Of a stretch of 64,000 nucleotides of DNA, positions 35,998-44,674 are shown one piece after another; the first letter of the stretch is position 1; the number at the start of each line of letters is the position of its first letter. The position numbers were made by a program, and so were the translations under genes. The DNA is from Kocuria varians (lineage in GTDB: Bacteria; Actinomycetota; Actinomycetes; Actinomycetales; Micrococcaceae): assembly GCF_006539885.1 (NCBI RefSeq), contig NZ_BJNW01000006.1, positions 62,001 through 126,000 of the forward strand, read 5' to 3'. The notes beneath the pieces were generated by a model. That model searched no databases, was not told the origin of the DNA, and saw only the letters and a list, made by a program, of their open reading frames with translations.

Positions 35998-37674
35998 TCA
36001 CACGCGGCCGTGGACCACCTCGCCGCCGATCACCGTGGCGGTGATCCCGATGTCCCGGATGGTCGTGGGGTCCACCGTGTAGATGTCCTCGGAGAGCACC
36101 ACGAAGTCCGCGAGCTTGCCGGGGGTCAGCGAGCCCTTCTCGTCCTCCTGGTGCGAGGCCTGGGCGCTGGCGACCGTGTAGGCGTGCACGGCCTCGTCCA
36201 CCGAGATGCGCTCCTCGGGCACGAAGGGTGCGCCGGACGCGGTGAGCCGGTTGACCATGTCGTGGATGTTGCTCAGCGGCGGGTAGTCCACGATGGGCGC
36301 GTCCGTGGAGGCGGGCACGACCATCCCGGCGTCCACGAGGGACTTCATGCGGTAGCAGAACCGGGTGCGGCGCTCGCCGAGGGCGCGGGCCATGCCGTCC
36401 CCGAGCTCGTTGACGAAGCGCCCCTGCGGCACCGGGACCACTCCGAGCGACGCCGCCCGGGCCACCTGCTCGTCGCTGGCCACGCCGAAGTGCTCGATGC
36501 GGTGCCGGGCGTCCTCGCGCGGGAAGCGGCGCTGCGCCTCCTCGAGGATGTCGAGGACCACGTCCACGGCGCCGTCGCCGATCGCGTGCACGGCGAGCTG
36601 CCAGCCGTTCTCGTGGGCGGCGACCAGCCGCTGCTCCAGCCACTCCCGGGGGAACTGCAGGTAGCCCACGTTCTCGGCGTCCTGCCCCTCCTCCGGCACG
36701 TAGCCCTCGGTCATCAGCGCGGAGCGCCCGATCAGCGAGCCGTCCGAGAGCACCTTGACGGCGCCGATGCGCAGCCACTCGTCCCCCAGTCCGGAGCGGA
36801 TGCCGAGGTCCAGTCCGAAGCCCTGGCCCTCCAGGGGGTAGGGCTGGGCCACCGTGCACCCGGTCGGGTCGATCGGGTGCAGCGTGGTGAGGTAGGGCAT
36901 CAGCGTGGCGCGCACGCGCAGCAGCCCCTCGTCCCGGGCGAGCTGGTAGGCGGCGATGTCCGTGGGGGACTGGCCCAGGTGCGCGGGGGCCCCGAGCCCC
37001 GGTTCGGTGATGGACGTGATTCCCGCGGCCACGGCGACGTCGCCCGCGGCCCCGATCTGCTCGGCCACCACGCGCGTGGTCTTGGCCGGGAGGTGGTCCG
37101 AGACCAGCGCGCGGGCGGTCTCCTCGAGCAGGCCCTGTGCCGAGCCGTCGTCGTCCAGCGGGACGCGGCCGCCCTCCGGGACGGTGAAGCCGGCGCGCCC
37201 CGGGTAGCCGGCCACCGCGAAGGCGGCCGAGTTCGCTACCGCCATGTGGCGCGAGTTGTGCCACAGCCACACAGGGTTCAGCGGGGCCACGGCGTCCAGC
37301 TCCACAGCCAGCGGGTGGTGGCCGTCCAGGTAGTTCTGGTCGTAGCCCTGGCCCATGACCCACTCGCCCGGCTCGGAGTCTCGCGCGGCCGCGCCGATCC
37401 GCTCCAGCAGCTCCGCCATGGTGGGCGCAGCTCGCGGGCTCACGTCCACCTGCACGAGCGCCTCGCCGAGCAGACTCAGGTGGCAGTGCGCGTCGTGGAA
37501 GCCCGGGACCACCGTGGCGCCGCGCAGGTTCACCACTCGGTCGAAGGCCTCACGGGGCAGCTGCTCGTCCACGCTCACGATCCTGCCGCCGTGCACCCCC
37601 AGCGCGTGCACCAGGGGGTGCCCGGGGTCCTGCGTGTGGATGGAGCCGTTCGTGAAGATCACGTCGAGTGCCAT
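35998..37674 (-). CDS. YtcJ-type metal-dependent amidohydrolase (second copy)
   Basis: 558 residues. Same family as the gene at 32515 but clearly divergent in sequence. Metal-site motifs: VPGFHDAHCHLSLLG (near 57-71), LSDGSLIGRSALMTEGY, HAIGDGAVDV, RHRIEHFGVA and STDAPIVDYPP. ATG 37674 is taken as the start; the frame extends upstream to 37764 without support. First gene of the amidohydrolase-ThDP-amidohydrolase set, divergent from the damaged permease at 37995. Paralogues on both sides of a ThDP enzyme suggest two related hydrolytic steps on one substrate class; that is inference. Confidence 0.88.
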   Translation of the reverse strand: MALDVIFTNGSIHTQDPGHPLVHALGVHGGRIVSVDEQLPREAFDRVVNLRGATVVPGFHDAHCHLSLLGEALVQVDVSPRAAPTMAELLERIGAAARDSEPGEWVMGQGYDQNYLDGHHPLAVELDAVAPLNPVWLWHNSRHMAVANSAAFAVAGYPGRAGFTVPEGGRVPLDDDGSAQGLLEETARALVSDHLPAKTTRVVAEQIGAAGDVAVAAGITSITEPGLGAPAHLGQSPTDIAAYQLARDEGLLRVRATLMPYLTTLHPIDPTGCTVAQPYPLEGQGFGLDLGIRSGLGDEWLRIGAVKVLSDGSLIGRSALMTEGYVPEEGQDAENVGYLQFPREWLEQRLVAAHENGWQLAVHAIGDGAVDVVLDILEEAQRRFPREDARHRIEHFGVASDEQVARAASLGVVPVPQGRFVNELGDGMARALGERRTRFCYRMKSLVDAGMVVPASTDAPIVDYPPLSNIHDMVNRLTASGAPFVPEERISVDEAVHAYTVASAQASHQEDEKGSLTPGKLADFVVLSEDIYTVDPTTIRDIGITATVIGGEVVHGRV

Positions 37675-37994
37675 GGTGGTGCCGTCCTCGGGGTCGTGTG
37701 CGTGGTCCGCGCACCGGGTTCCGGGCACGACGTCGTGCTCGGGCGAGCGGGCGAGTCCGCCCATCGTCTCGCGCGGGTGTGCCCCGTGTCACGCGACGTC
37801 ACGGGCCATGACGGGCCGTGACCCGGCAGCGACCGACCGTGACCGGTGACCACGCGCGGCCCCCGGCCCGCGTCCGGGAGGGGCTGACGCAAACCGGGGT
37901 CGCCCCCGCGCGGCGACTACCCCCGCCCCGGGGTGTGGACGGGCCACTGGCCTCTCGCACGGATGTGCCCCACCTCGCACAGCAGGAGAACACC
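37675..37994. promoter_or_regulatory. Divergent region amidohydrolase / permease with GTGAC cluster
   Basis: 320 bp. Five GTCAC/GTGAC pentamers lie within 37788-37850. Two of them form the near-palindrome GTCACGG-N11-CCGTGAC (37798-37822), and two repeat directly as GTGACCGGTGAC (37839-37850). This resembles a multi-site operator for both genes. No clear -10 was placed. No ORF is supported. Confidence 0.4.
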
Positions 37995-39167
37995 ATGCCC
38001 TTCGATCCACAGGCCCCGGCCACCGGCCCCATGCCCGTTTTCCACGAGAGGGGGGACCAGGGGTACAAGAAGTCCCTGGGCCACTTCCAGATCCAGATGA
38101 TCGGCATCGGTGGTGCCATCGGCGTGGGCCTGTTCCTGGGCATCGGCGGGCGCCTCGCGGCGGCGGGCCCCGCGCTGGTCGTCTCCTACCTTGTGGTCTC
38201 CGCCGTGGTGTACCTGCTCATGCGCGCCCTGGGGGAGCTCGTGATCCACCGCCCCACCACGGGCGCGTGGGTCTCCTACGCGCGCGAGTTCGTGGGCGAC
38301 CGCTTCGCGTTCATGACGGGGTGGATCTATGTAGCGCTTTCCGCCGTGGCCGGGGTGGGCGAGATCGCCGCGCTCGCGGTGTACGTGCAGTTCTGGTGGC
38401 CAGAGATCCCGGGATGGATCCCGTCCCTGGTCGCGGCGATGACGATCGTGGGCTGCAACCTGCTCAGCGTGAAGCTCTACGGGTTCATCGAGACGTGGGC
38501 GGCCATGGTCAAGGTGCTCGCGATCCTGCTTTTCCTGGCGGCGGGCCTCATCCTGGTGGTCGCCGGTGACATCTTCCACGCCCCCACCGCGGCGTCGGTC
38601 ACCAACCTGTGGAGCGGCGGCTTCGCCACACGGGGAGTGCTCGTGCTGGTGGTCGTGATGACCGGCGTGGTCTTCTCCTTCTCCGCGATCGAGATCGTGG
38701 GCGTGTCCGCGGGCGAGGCCAAGGACCCGGAGAAGTCCATGCCCAAGGCCATCAACTCCGTGGTGCTCAGCGCCTGCTCAATCTTCGTGCTCTTCGGTTG
38801 GATCTCCATCTTCGTCTCCCACCTGGGCTACCGGCGCCAGGTCGCCCGCGGGCAGGTCGCGCCCGTTCACTTCAAGATGCCCGGTGCGCCCGTGACCAAC
38901 TACGTGTGCCTGGTGTTCCTCACGGTGCTCTCCCTCTACATCATGTTCGACTTCAGCAACCCCCACTGGTACTACAGCCTCCTGGCCGGTGTGCTGATCC
39001 TGGTGGCCACGAACATCGGCTACGAGATCTCCCGACGCCACGTGCGCCGCAACGGCCTGCCTGACCTCACACCCTCGAACGAGGAGCACGACGACGAGGC
39101 AGGGCACCACGACGCCGTGGGGAACGGTGCCGCCGAGGGCGAGGGGCGGGGCCCCGGCACGCGCTGA
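37995..39167 (+). CDS. APC-family amino acid permease, internally deleted
   Basis: 390 residues against 460-500 for the family. Helices 1-6 are normal (LGHFQIQMIGIGGAIGVGLF and VFSFSAIEIVGVSAGEAKDP are the helix 1 and 6 signatures). After KAINSVVL the sequence jumps at about 38770 to SACSIFVLFGWISIFVSHLGYRR, which matches helix 10. Compared with the intact paralogue at 26075, about 120 residues (helices 7-9) are missing without loss of frame. Losing three helices would invert the topology of the remaining helices, so the product is very probably not a working transporter. ATG 37995 follows AGGAGAA. Could be called a pseudogene. Confidence 0.82.
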   Translation: MPFDPQAPATGPMPVFHERGDQGYKKSLGHFQIQMIGIGGAIGVGLFLGIGGRLAAAGPALVVSYLVVSAVVYLLMRALGELVIHRPTTGAWVSYAREFVGDRFAFMTGWIYVALSAVAGVGEIAALAVYVQFWWPEIPGWIPSLVAAMTIVGCNLLSVKLYGFIETWAAMVKVLAILLFLAAGLILVVAGDIFHAPTAASVTNLWSGGFATRGVLVLVVVMTGVVFSFSAIEIVGVSAGEAKDPEKSMPKAINSVVLSACSIFVLFGWISIFVSHLGYRRQVARGQVAPVHFKMPGAPVTNYVCLVFLTVLSLYIMFDFSNPHWYYSLLAGVLILVATNIGYEISRRHVRRNGLPDLTPSNEEHDDEAGHHDAVGNGAAEGEGRGPGTR

Positions 39168-39243
39168 GCACCGTCGTCCCCCGGACCGTGGACGTGAGCC
39201 GCGCCACGGCCCCCGGACCCGCCGGAATCGGTTGCCCTGCCGC

Positions 39244-39249
39244 TAGGGT
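39244..39249 (+). promoter_or_regulatory. -10 box TAGGGT of rhodanese-pheA-gntP unit
   Basis: TAnnnT hexamer; the leader of about 50 nt contains a 6-bp hairpin (39271-39287, loop GAAAA) and GGAGGAG before ATG 39309. Confidence 0.45.
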
Positions 39250-39308
39250 GGAGCACTGGTAAATCCGGGGCGCCGCGAAAAGCGGCGGGACCGAGGCTGG
39301 AGGAGCAC

Positions 39309-39644
39309 ATGGACAACATCAACAACCTGCCGTCCGCGAGCGTGGACGAGATCCCCGCGGGCGCACCCGTGCTGGACGTGCGCGAGCAGGACGAGTGGGA
39401 TGCCGGGCACATCGAGGGCGCCCAGCACCTGCCGCTCTCGCAGCTCGCCGAGCGTACCGACGAGGTGCCGCTGGACGTGGACGTCTACGTGATCTGCCGC
39501 TCCGGCGGTCGGTCACTGCGCGCCACGGCGTACCTCGCGCAGTACGGCTACGACCCCGTGAACGTGCTGGGCGGCATGGGTGCGTGGGCGGACGCAGGCA
39601 GACCCATCGTGTCCGAGACCGGGGAAACGGCGCGCGTTCTGTGA
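39309..39644 (+). CDS. Single-domain rhodanese protein
   Basis: 111 residues. Rhodanese fold with the active-site Cys in CRSGGRS (near 61-67) and VLDVREQDEWDAGHIEGAQH near 21-40, both typical of thiosulfate/persulfide sulfurtransferases. No signal peptide, so a cytosolic sulfur-transfer or persulfide role is likely. GGAGGAG precedes ATG 39309. Its TGA overlaps the GTG of pheA (GTGA), so the two are translationally coupled although their chemistry is unrelated. Confidence 0.92.
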   Translation: MDNINNLPSASVDEIPAGAPVLDVREQDEWDAGHIEGAQHLPLSQLAERTDEVPLDVDVYVICRSGGRSLRATAYLAQYGYDPVNVLGGMGAWADAGRPIVSETGETARVL

Positions 39645-40642
39645 ACGCGGCGGTCTCCGGTGTGGCCCCGGGTCCCTCGGACCCGGGGCCACGCGCCCGT
39701 CGCTACGCGTTCCTCGGTCCTGAGGGCACCTTCACCGAAGCCGCACTGATGCAGGTTCCGGGGGCGCCGGACGCCGAGTGCATCCCCATGAACTCGGTGC
39801 CGGCCGCACTCGCCGCAGTGCGCGAGGAGACGGTGGACGCCGCCGTCGTGCCCCTCGAGAACTCGGTGGAGGGCGGGGTGAGCGCCACCCTCGACGACGT
39901 CTCCTTCGGCGCCGAGCTGCGGATCTTGCAGGAGATCCTCGTGCCCATCCGCTTCGTGCTCGTGGCACCGGACGGCGTGAGGCTGCAAGACGTCCGCACC
40001 GTCTCGACCCACACGCACGCGTGGGCGCAGATCCGTGGCTGGGCCGAGACGAACCTGCCAGGCGTCACGTACGTCCCGGCGCCGTCCACGGCGGCCTCCG
40101 CGGTGGCCATGCTCGACGGCCGCGGCGGGGTCAGCACCCAGGGCCTGGGATACGACGCCGGGGTGTGCTCGCCGGTGGTCGTGCAGCGGCACCCGGAGCT
40201 GCAGGTGCTCGCGGAGGACATCAGCGACAACGAGAAGGCCGTGACCCGCTTCGTGCTCGTGGCCCGCCCGGACGCCACCATGCCCGCCCCCACCGGCGCG
40301 GACAAGAGCTCGCTCGTGGTCCCCCTGTGGGAGGACCGCCCCGGGGCGCTGCTGGAGATCCTCGAGCAGTTCGCCACCCGCGGCGTGAACCTCACCCGTA
40401 TCGAGTCCCGCCCCACCAAGACCCACCTGGGCGACTACTTCTTCTCTGTGGACATCGACGGCCACATCCAGGACGACCGCGTCGCAGACGCCCTCATGGG
40501 CGTGCGCCGGATCTGTCCCCGCACCCGTTTCCTCGGCTCCTACCCCCGCGCGGACAGGCGCGAGGTCCGCGTGGCGAAGCACCACAGTGACGCCGCGTTC
40601 ATCCAAGCCCGCTCGTGGGTCGACAACCTGAAAGGACAGTGA
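39641..40642 (+). CDS. pheA: Prephenate dehydratase
   Basis: 333 residues. Converts prephenate to phenylpyruvate in phenylalanine synthesis. The catalytic domain (about 20-205) has YAFLGPEGTFTEAAL, PLENSVEGGVSATLD and the TRF motif in EKAVTRFVLV. The ACT domain (about 220-300) has GALLEILEQFATRGVN and the phenylalanine-sensing NLTRIESRPTK, so feedback inhibition by Phe is expected. It lacks a chorismate mutase domain, as is normal for actinobacteria. GTG 39641 overlaps the rhodanese stop by 4 nt. Confidence 0.95.
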   Translation: MNAAVSGVAPGPSDPGPRARRYAFLGPEGTFTEAALMQVPGAPDAECIPMNSVPAALAAVREETVDAAVVPLENSVEGGVSATLDDVSFGAELRILQEILVPIRFVLVAPDGVRLQDVRTVSTHTHAWAQIRGWAETNLPGVTYVPAPSTAASAVAMLDGRGGVSTQGLGYDAGVCSPVVVQRHPELQVLAEDISDNEKAVTRFVLVARPDATMPAPTGADKSSLVVPLWEDRPGALLEILEQFATRGVNLTRIESRPTKTHLGDYFFSVDIDGHIQDDRVADALMGVRRICPRTRFLGSYPRADRREVRVAKHHSDAAFIQARSWVDNLKGQ

Positions 40643-40647
40643 CGTCC

Positions 40648-42042
40648 ATGGACATCGAGGGCTGGAGCCAGACGCTCACCGCAGGCCCCCTCCTGCTCAT
40701 CGCAGCGGCGGCCATTGCCGTGCTGCTGGTGCTCATCATCAAGCTGCGCGTGCACGCGTTCCTGGCACTGATCATCATCTCGGCCCTCACGGCCTTCGCC
40801 ACCGGGATCCCCACGGACCAGGTGGTCCCCGTGATGCTTGACGGCTTCGGCAAGACGCTCGCGAGCGTTGCGCTGCTCGTGGGCCTCGGCGCGATGCTCG
40901 GGCGCCTGCTGGAAACCTCCGGCGGCGCGCAGGTGCTCGCGGACCGGCTGATCCGGGCCTTCGGCGAGAAGCGCGCACCGCTCGCGCTCGGCGTGGCCTC
41001 CCTGCTGTTCGGCTTCCCGATCTTCTTCGACGCAGGCCTGGTGGTCATGCTTCCCGTGGTCTTCTCGGTGGCCCGCCGCCTGGGAGGCAGCGTGCTGACC
41101 TACGCGCTGCCCGCCGTGGGCGCGTTCTCCGTGATGCACGTGTTCCTGCCACCGCACCCGGGGCCCGTCACCGCGGCCACGTTCTTCGAGGCCAACGTGG
41201 GCTACATCATCCTGGTGGGCCTGATCTGTGCGATCCCCGCGTGGTACGTGTCCTCCTACCTTTTCGGCAAGGTGGTCGGACGCCGGATCTCCCTGCCCGT
41301 GCCCACGATTTTGGGTGAGGCCGAGGACGTGCGGAACCCGCCGAAGGTGGGCACCGTGGTGGCCATGCTGCTGCTGCCCATGGTGCTGATCTTCCTCAAC
41401 ACCGGTCTGGGAACCCTCGCGAAATCCGGGGCGGTGTCCCAGGAGACCGCATCCCAGACATGGTTCCAGCTGCTGCGCTCCCTCGGCGAGACCCCCGTCG
41501 CGCTGGCCATCACACTGATCGTGGCCGCGCTGTGCATCGGCCGGGCCCGTGGGCTCAGCGGCACCGCGATCGAGAAGACGTTCGACTCCGCACTGGGTCC
41601 CGTGTGCTCGGTCATCCTCATCACCGGCGCCGGCGGGATGTTCGGTGGCGTGCTGCGCACCTCCGGGATCGGTGCCGCCCTCGAGGACGTGCTCTCGGAC
41701 CTCGGCATCCCCGTGATCCTGGCCGGCTTCCTGATCGCCGCCGTGATGCGCGTGGCCCAGGGCTCGGCGACCGTCGCACTGACCACCGCGGCCGGCCTGG
41801 TCTCCCCGGCGGTGCTCGCCGGCGACTTCAACGGCATCCAGCTCGCCGCCATGGTCGTGGCCGTGGCAGCCGGCTCCGTGATGCTCTCCCACGTCAACGA
41901 CTCCGGGTTCTGGCTCGTGGGCCGCTTCCTGGAGATGGACGTGCGCACCACGTTCAAGACCTGGACGGTGCTCGAGACCATCATCGGCGTGCTCGGCTTC
42001 GCGCTCGCGGCCCTGCTGTTCGCGGTGGCCGGGGCCTTCTGA
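40648..42042 (+). CDS. Gluconate permease, GntP family
   Basis: 464 residues with about twelve to fourteen helices. Proton-coupled carrier of gluconate or a related sugar acid. GntP features: KLRVHAFLALIIISALTAF, GLGAMLGRLLETSGGAQVLAD, LFGFPIFFDAGLVVMLP, VMHVFLPPHPGPV and LSHVNDSGFWLV. AAAGGA precedes ATG 40648 by 11 nt. It lies 5 nt after pheA in the same direction, but no gluconate kinase is adjacent. The HVNDSGFW segment identifies the family firmly; substrate among gluconate, idonate or glycerate is open. Confidence 0.9.
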   Translation: MDIEGWSQTLTAGPLLLIAAAAIAVLLVLIIKLRVHAFLALIIISALTAFATGIPTDQVVPVMLDGFGKTLASVALLVGLGAMLGRLLETSGGAQVLADRLIRAFGEKRAPLALGVASLLFGFPIFFDAGLVVMLPVVFSVARRLGGSVLTYALPAVGAFSVMHVFLPPHPGPVTAATFFEANVGYIILVGLICAIPAWYVSSYLFGKVVGRRISLPVPTILGEAEDVRNPPKVGTVVAMLLLPMVLIFLNTGLGTLAKSGAVSQETASQTWFQLLRSLGETPVALAITLIVAALCIGRARGLSGTAIEKTFDSALGPVCSVILITGAGGMFGGVLRTSGIGAALEDVLSDLGIPVILAGFLIAAVMRVAQGSATVALTTAAGLVSPAVLAGDFNGIQLAAMVVAVAAGSVMLSHVNDSGFWLVGRFLEMDVRTTFKTWTVLETIIGVLGFALAALLFAVAGAF

Positions 42043-42062
42043 CCTTGCCCCCCGGCGGGGGT

Positions 42063-42080
42063 GACGACGGCCGCGTCGTC
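42063..42080 (+). terminator. Small hairpin after gluconate permease
   Basis: GACGACG (42063-42069) pairs with CGTCGTC (42074-42080) over a 4-nt loop, 20 nt past the stop; built from partial copies of the 12-mer. Confidence 0.4.
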
Positions 42081-42125
42081 GCGTCCCGTTCCGGCCGCGG
42101 TCCCCGGGCGGTGCCCGCGAGCCCC

Positions 42126-42171
42126 TGACAGGAGGACCCGGCTCTCCCAGGAGAACCGGGCCCTCCTGTCA
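42126..42171. terminator. Bidirectional terminator between gntP and lipid kinase genes
   Basis: A 16-nt arm (42126-42141) pairs with 42156-42171 with one mismatch around a 14-nt loop, between converging genes. Confidence 0.75.
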
Positions 42172-42182
42172 GCCGGGCTGGG

Positions 42183-43124
42183 TCAGTCTGCCTGGGAGGG
42201 TGGCACGCGGACTCGCAGGGAGCGGTGGTCCACGATGGACTCCAGGGCGGTGATGCTGCCGAGCAGGTCCCCGTCCACCTCGCACTCGATGGGCTCGTGG
42301 AACTCCACGCGCACGGACTTGCCGCTGTAGAAGTCGATCACCGGCAGGTCGTGGCGGTGGCGGAAGGCCACCTTGGCCACCATTCCCAGCCAGCCAAGGA
42401 CCGAGCGCGGGGACATCACCACGAGGTCCAGGTAGCCGTCGTCCAGCTTGGCCTTCGGCACCAGGATCAGCCCGGCGGTGAGCTCGCCGCAGTTGCACAC
42501 CATGACGGAACGCACCAGGCGGGACTCCCACGGGCCGCCGTCCACGCTGAAGCGCGCCCACCGTGGGTGGCTGAACAGATGGCGCATCCCGGCCTCGCCG
42601 TAGGCGGCCCACCCCACGAGGTTCTTGAGGTCATCCTTGGTGTCCGCTATGATCTGGGCGTCGAAGCCCGCGCCGCCCATGACCAGGTAGCGGTGGTCCT
42701 CCGTGCGCCCGTCCTCGGTCTCCAGGTGCATGGTGATGGAGTCGATCGCCTTCTGCGAGCCGAACAGCGCCACGTCCACGGAGTGGTGCGGGTCCGTAAG
42801 GTCCGCGTGCAGGTTCCGGGCCAGCAGGTTGCCGGTGCCGAGCGGCACGAGACCCAGGGGAATCTCCCCGCCCACCAGAGACTCGCCCACCGCGCGAATG
42901 GTGCCGTCCCCGCCCGCGGCCAGCACGACGTCGGCACCGGACTCCACAGCGCGCCGCGCCATGGAGAATCCGGGGTCGTCGATCTCAGTCTCGTAGATCA
43001 CCGGGTCTGCCCAGCCGGCCTTGCGGCACGCCACGATCAGCGCATCCCGGGCCACTCCCGCCTGGGCCTTGATCGGGTTGACCACCATGGCCACTCGCTG
43101 GGGCTGCCACTTGTTGTCCGGCAC
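42183..43124 (-). CDS. Diacylglycerol/lipid kinase family protein
   Basis: 313 residues. ATP-dependent lipid kinase of the DagK/YegS family. The nucleotide motif [15 protein letters not shown] is near 66-80 and [13 protein letters not shown] near 89-101. A C-terminal beta-sandwich with DGDLLG follows, as expected. GTG 43124 follows AAGGGA; the upstream frame to 43268 lacks support. Lipid substrate is unknown; actinobacterial members include phosphatidylinositol-pathway and ceramide-like kinases. Divergent from serS with 106 bp between starts. Confidence 0.9.
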   Translation of the reverse strand: MPDNKWQPQRVAMVVNPIKAQAGVARDALIVACRKAGWADPVIYETEIDDPGFSMARRAVESGADVVLAAGGDGTIRAVGESLVGGEIPLGLVPLGTGNLLARNLHADLTDPHHSVDVALFGSQKAIDSITMHLETEDGRTEDHRYLVMGGAGFDAQIIADTKDDLKNLVGWAAYGEAGMRHLFSHPRWARFSVDGGPWESRLVRSVMVCNCGELTAGLILVPKAKLDDGYLDLVVMSPRSVLGWLGMVAKVAFRHRHDLPVIDFYSGKSVRVEFHEPIECEVDGDLLGSITALESIVDHRSLRVRVPPSQAD

Positions 43125-43218
43125 TGAGTCCCTTCCGGGGATCGGTTCACGCTGGTTGTCGACAGCGGCAAGTCTACGGGTCCGGCCTCCCCGTTCCCCG
43201 GGACACCGCCCGGTTGGA

Positions 43219-43224
43219 TACCCT
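43219..43224 (+). promoter_or_regulatory. serS: -10 box TACCCT, leaderless start of serS
   Basis: TACCCT ends 6 nt before GTG 43231. A leaderless transcript leaves no room for a T-box riboswitch. Confidence 0.6.
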
Positions 43225-43230
43225 GGACGG

Positions 43231-44535
43231 GTGATCGACATCAACGAACTGCGCGCCGACCCCGACACCTACCGAGCCTCCCAGACCGCCCGCGGGGCGG
43301 ACGCCGGGCTCGTGGACCGCATCCTGGAGGCGGACTCCCGGCGCCGCAGCGCAATCACGGACTTCGAGTCCCTGCGCGCGGAGCAGAACGCGTTCGGCAA
43401 GAAGGTCGCCAAGGCGCAGGGCGAGGAGAAGCAGCAGCTGCTCGCGCAGGTCAAGCAGCTCGCGGCGGACGTCAAGACGGCCCAGGCCGCGGCGGACGAC
43501 GCACAGACCGTGCAGCAGCAGCTCGTCGCCCAGTTCCCCAACCTGATCGTGGACGGCATCCCCGCCGGCGGCGAGGACGATTTCGTGCTGCTGCGCACCG
43601 AGGGCACCCCCCGGGACTTCGCCGCGGAGGGCTTCGAGCCCCGCGACCACCTGGAGCTCGGCGAGCTGCTGGACGGCATCGACATGGAGCGCGGCGCCAA
43701 GGTCTCCGGCTCCCGCTTCTACTTCCTCAAGCGGGACGTCGCCCGGCTGGAGACCGCGCTGCTCATGGCGGCGCAGGACCTCGCCCTGGACAACGGCTTC
43801 ATTCCCATGACCACGCCCAACCTGGTGCGCCCGGCGATCATGAACGGCACGGGCTTCGACGTGGAGCACGACGACGAGATCTACCGTGTGGCCAAGGACG
43901 AGCTCTACCTGGTGGGCACGTCCGAGGTGGCGCTGGCGGGCTACCACGCGGACGAGATCCTGGACCTCTCGGACGGTCCGCTGCGCTACGCCGGGTGGTC
44001 CTCGTGCTACCGCCGCGAGGCCGGTTCCGCGGGCAAGGACACCCGCGGCATCATCCGCGTGCACCAGTTCAACAAACTGGAGATGTTCGTGTACTGCCAC
44101 CCGGAGGACGCCGCCGCGGAGCACGAGCGGCTGCTCGCGTGGGAGGAGCAGATGCTCCAGGCGTGCGGCCTGAGCTACCGGGTGATCGACACCGCCGCCG
44201 GGGACCTCGGCACCTCTGCCGCCCGCAAGTTCGACTGCGAGGCGTGGATCCCCACCCAGGGCAAGTACCGCGAGCTGACCTCCACCTCCAACTGCACCAC
44301 CTACCAGGCGCGCCGTCTCAACATCCGCGAGCGGCTGCCCGAGACCACGGACGCCAACGGCAAGGTCAGGAAGGGCGGCACGCGCGCCGTGGCCACCCTC
44401 AACGGCACGCTCGCCACGACCCGCTGGCTCGTCGCGCTGCTCGAGACCCACCAGCAGGCGGACGGCTCCGTGACCGTCCCCGAGATCCTGCGGCCGTACC
44501 TGCGCGGCCAGGAAGTCCTGCGCCCCGTCGTCTGA
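43231..44535 (+). CDS. serS: Seryl-tRNA synthetase
   Basis: 434 residues. Charges tRNA-Ser and tRNA-Sec. The N-terminal coiled-coil arm that grips the tRNA long variable arm spans about 30-100 (Ala/Gln/Lys-rich, including [19 protein letters not shown]). The class II core has motif 2 [22 protein letters not shown] and motif 3 [16 protein letters not shown], plus the serine-pocket [13 protein letters not shown]. Length is standard. GTG start fixed by the leaderless promoter. Followed by a T-stretch and a palindrome (44551-44598). Confidence 0.97.
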   Translation: MIDINELRADPDTYRASQTARGADAGLVDRILEADSRRRSAITDFESLRAEQNAFGKKVAKAQGEEKQQLLAQVKQLAADVKTAQAAADDAQTVQQQLVAQFPNLIVDGIPAGGEDDFVLLRTEGTPRDFAAEGFEPRDHLELGELLDGIDMERGAKVSGSRFYFLKRDVARLETALLMAAQDLALDNGFIPMTTPNLVRPAIMNGTGFDVEHDDEIYRVAKDELYLVGTSEVALAGYHADEILDLSDGPLRYAGWSSCYRREAGSAGKDTRGIIRVHQFNKLEMFVYCHPEDAAAEHERLLAWEEQMLQACGLSYRVIDTAAGDLGTSAARKFDCEAWIPTQGKYRELTSTSNCTTYQARRLNIRERLPETTDANGKVRKGGTRAVATLNGTLATTRWLVALLETHQQADGSVTVPEILRPYLRGQEVLRPVV

Positions 44536-44550
44536 CGCTTTTTCCCCGGC

Positions 44551-44598
44551 CGACGCCGCCCGCCCGCCGTGGGCTCGCACGGTGCGTGGGCGGCGTCG
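44551..44598 (+). terminator. Terminator of serS, palindrome containing the 12-mer
   Basis: CGACGCCGCCC (44551-44561) pairs exactly with GGGCGGCGTCG (44588-44598) across 26 nt; the right arm overlaps an exact 12-mer copy (44590-44601). A TTTTT run lies just before the left arm. Confidence 0.55.
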
Positions 44599-44674
44599 TC
44601 GTTCCCTGCGGGTCTTCACCTGCACTTCACCGCCCGGTCCGCAGCCGATCACCTGGCCGTGCTCGTATGACACC

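Noticed and set aside
43125-43230. T-box riboswitch upstream of serS
   Set aside because: The predicted transcript starts at the GTG itself and the gap shows no T-box sequence.
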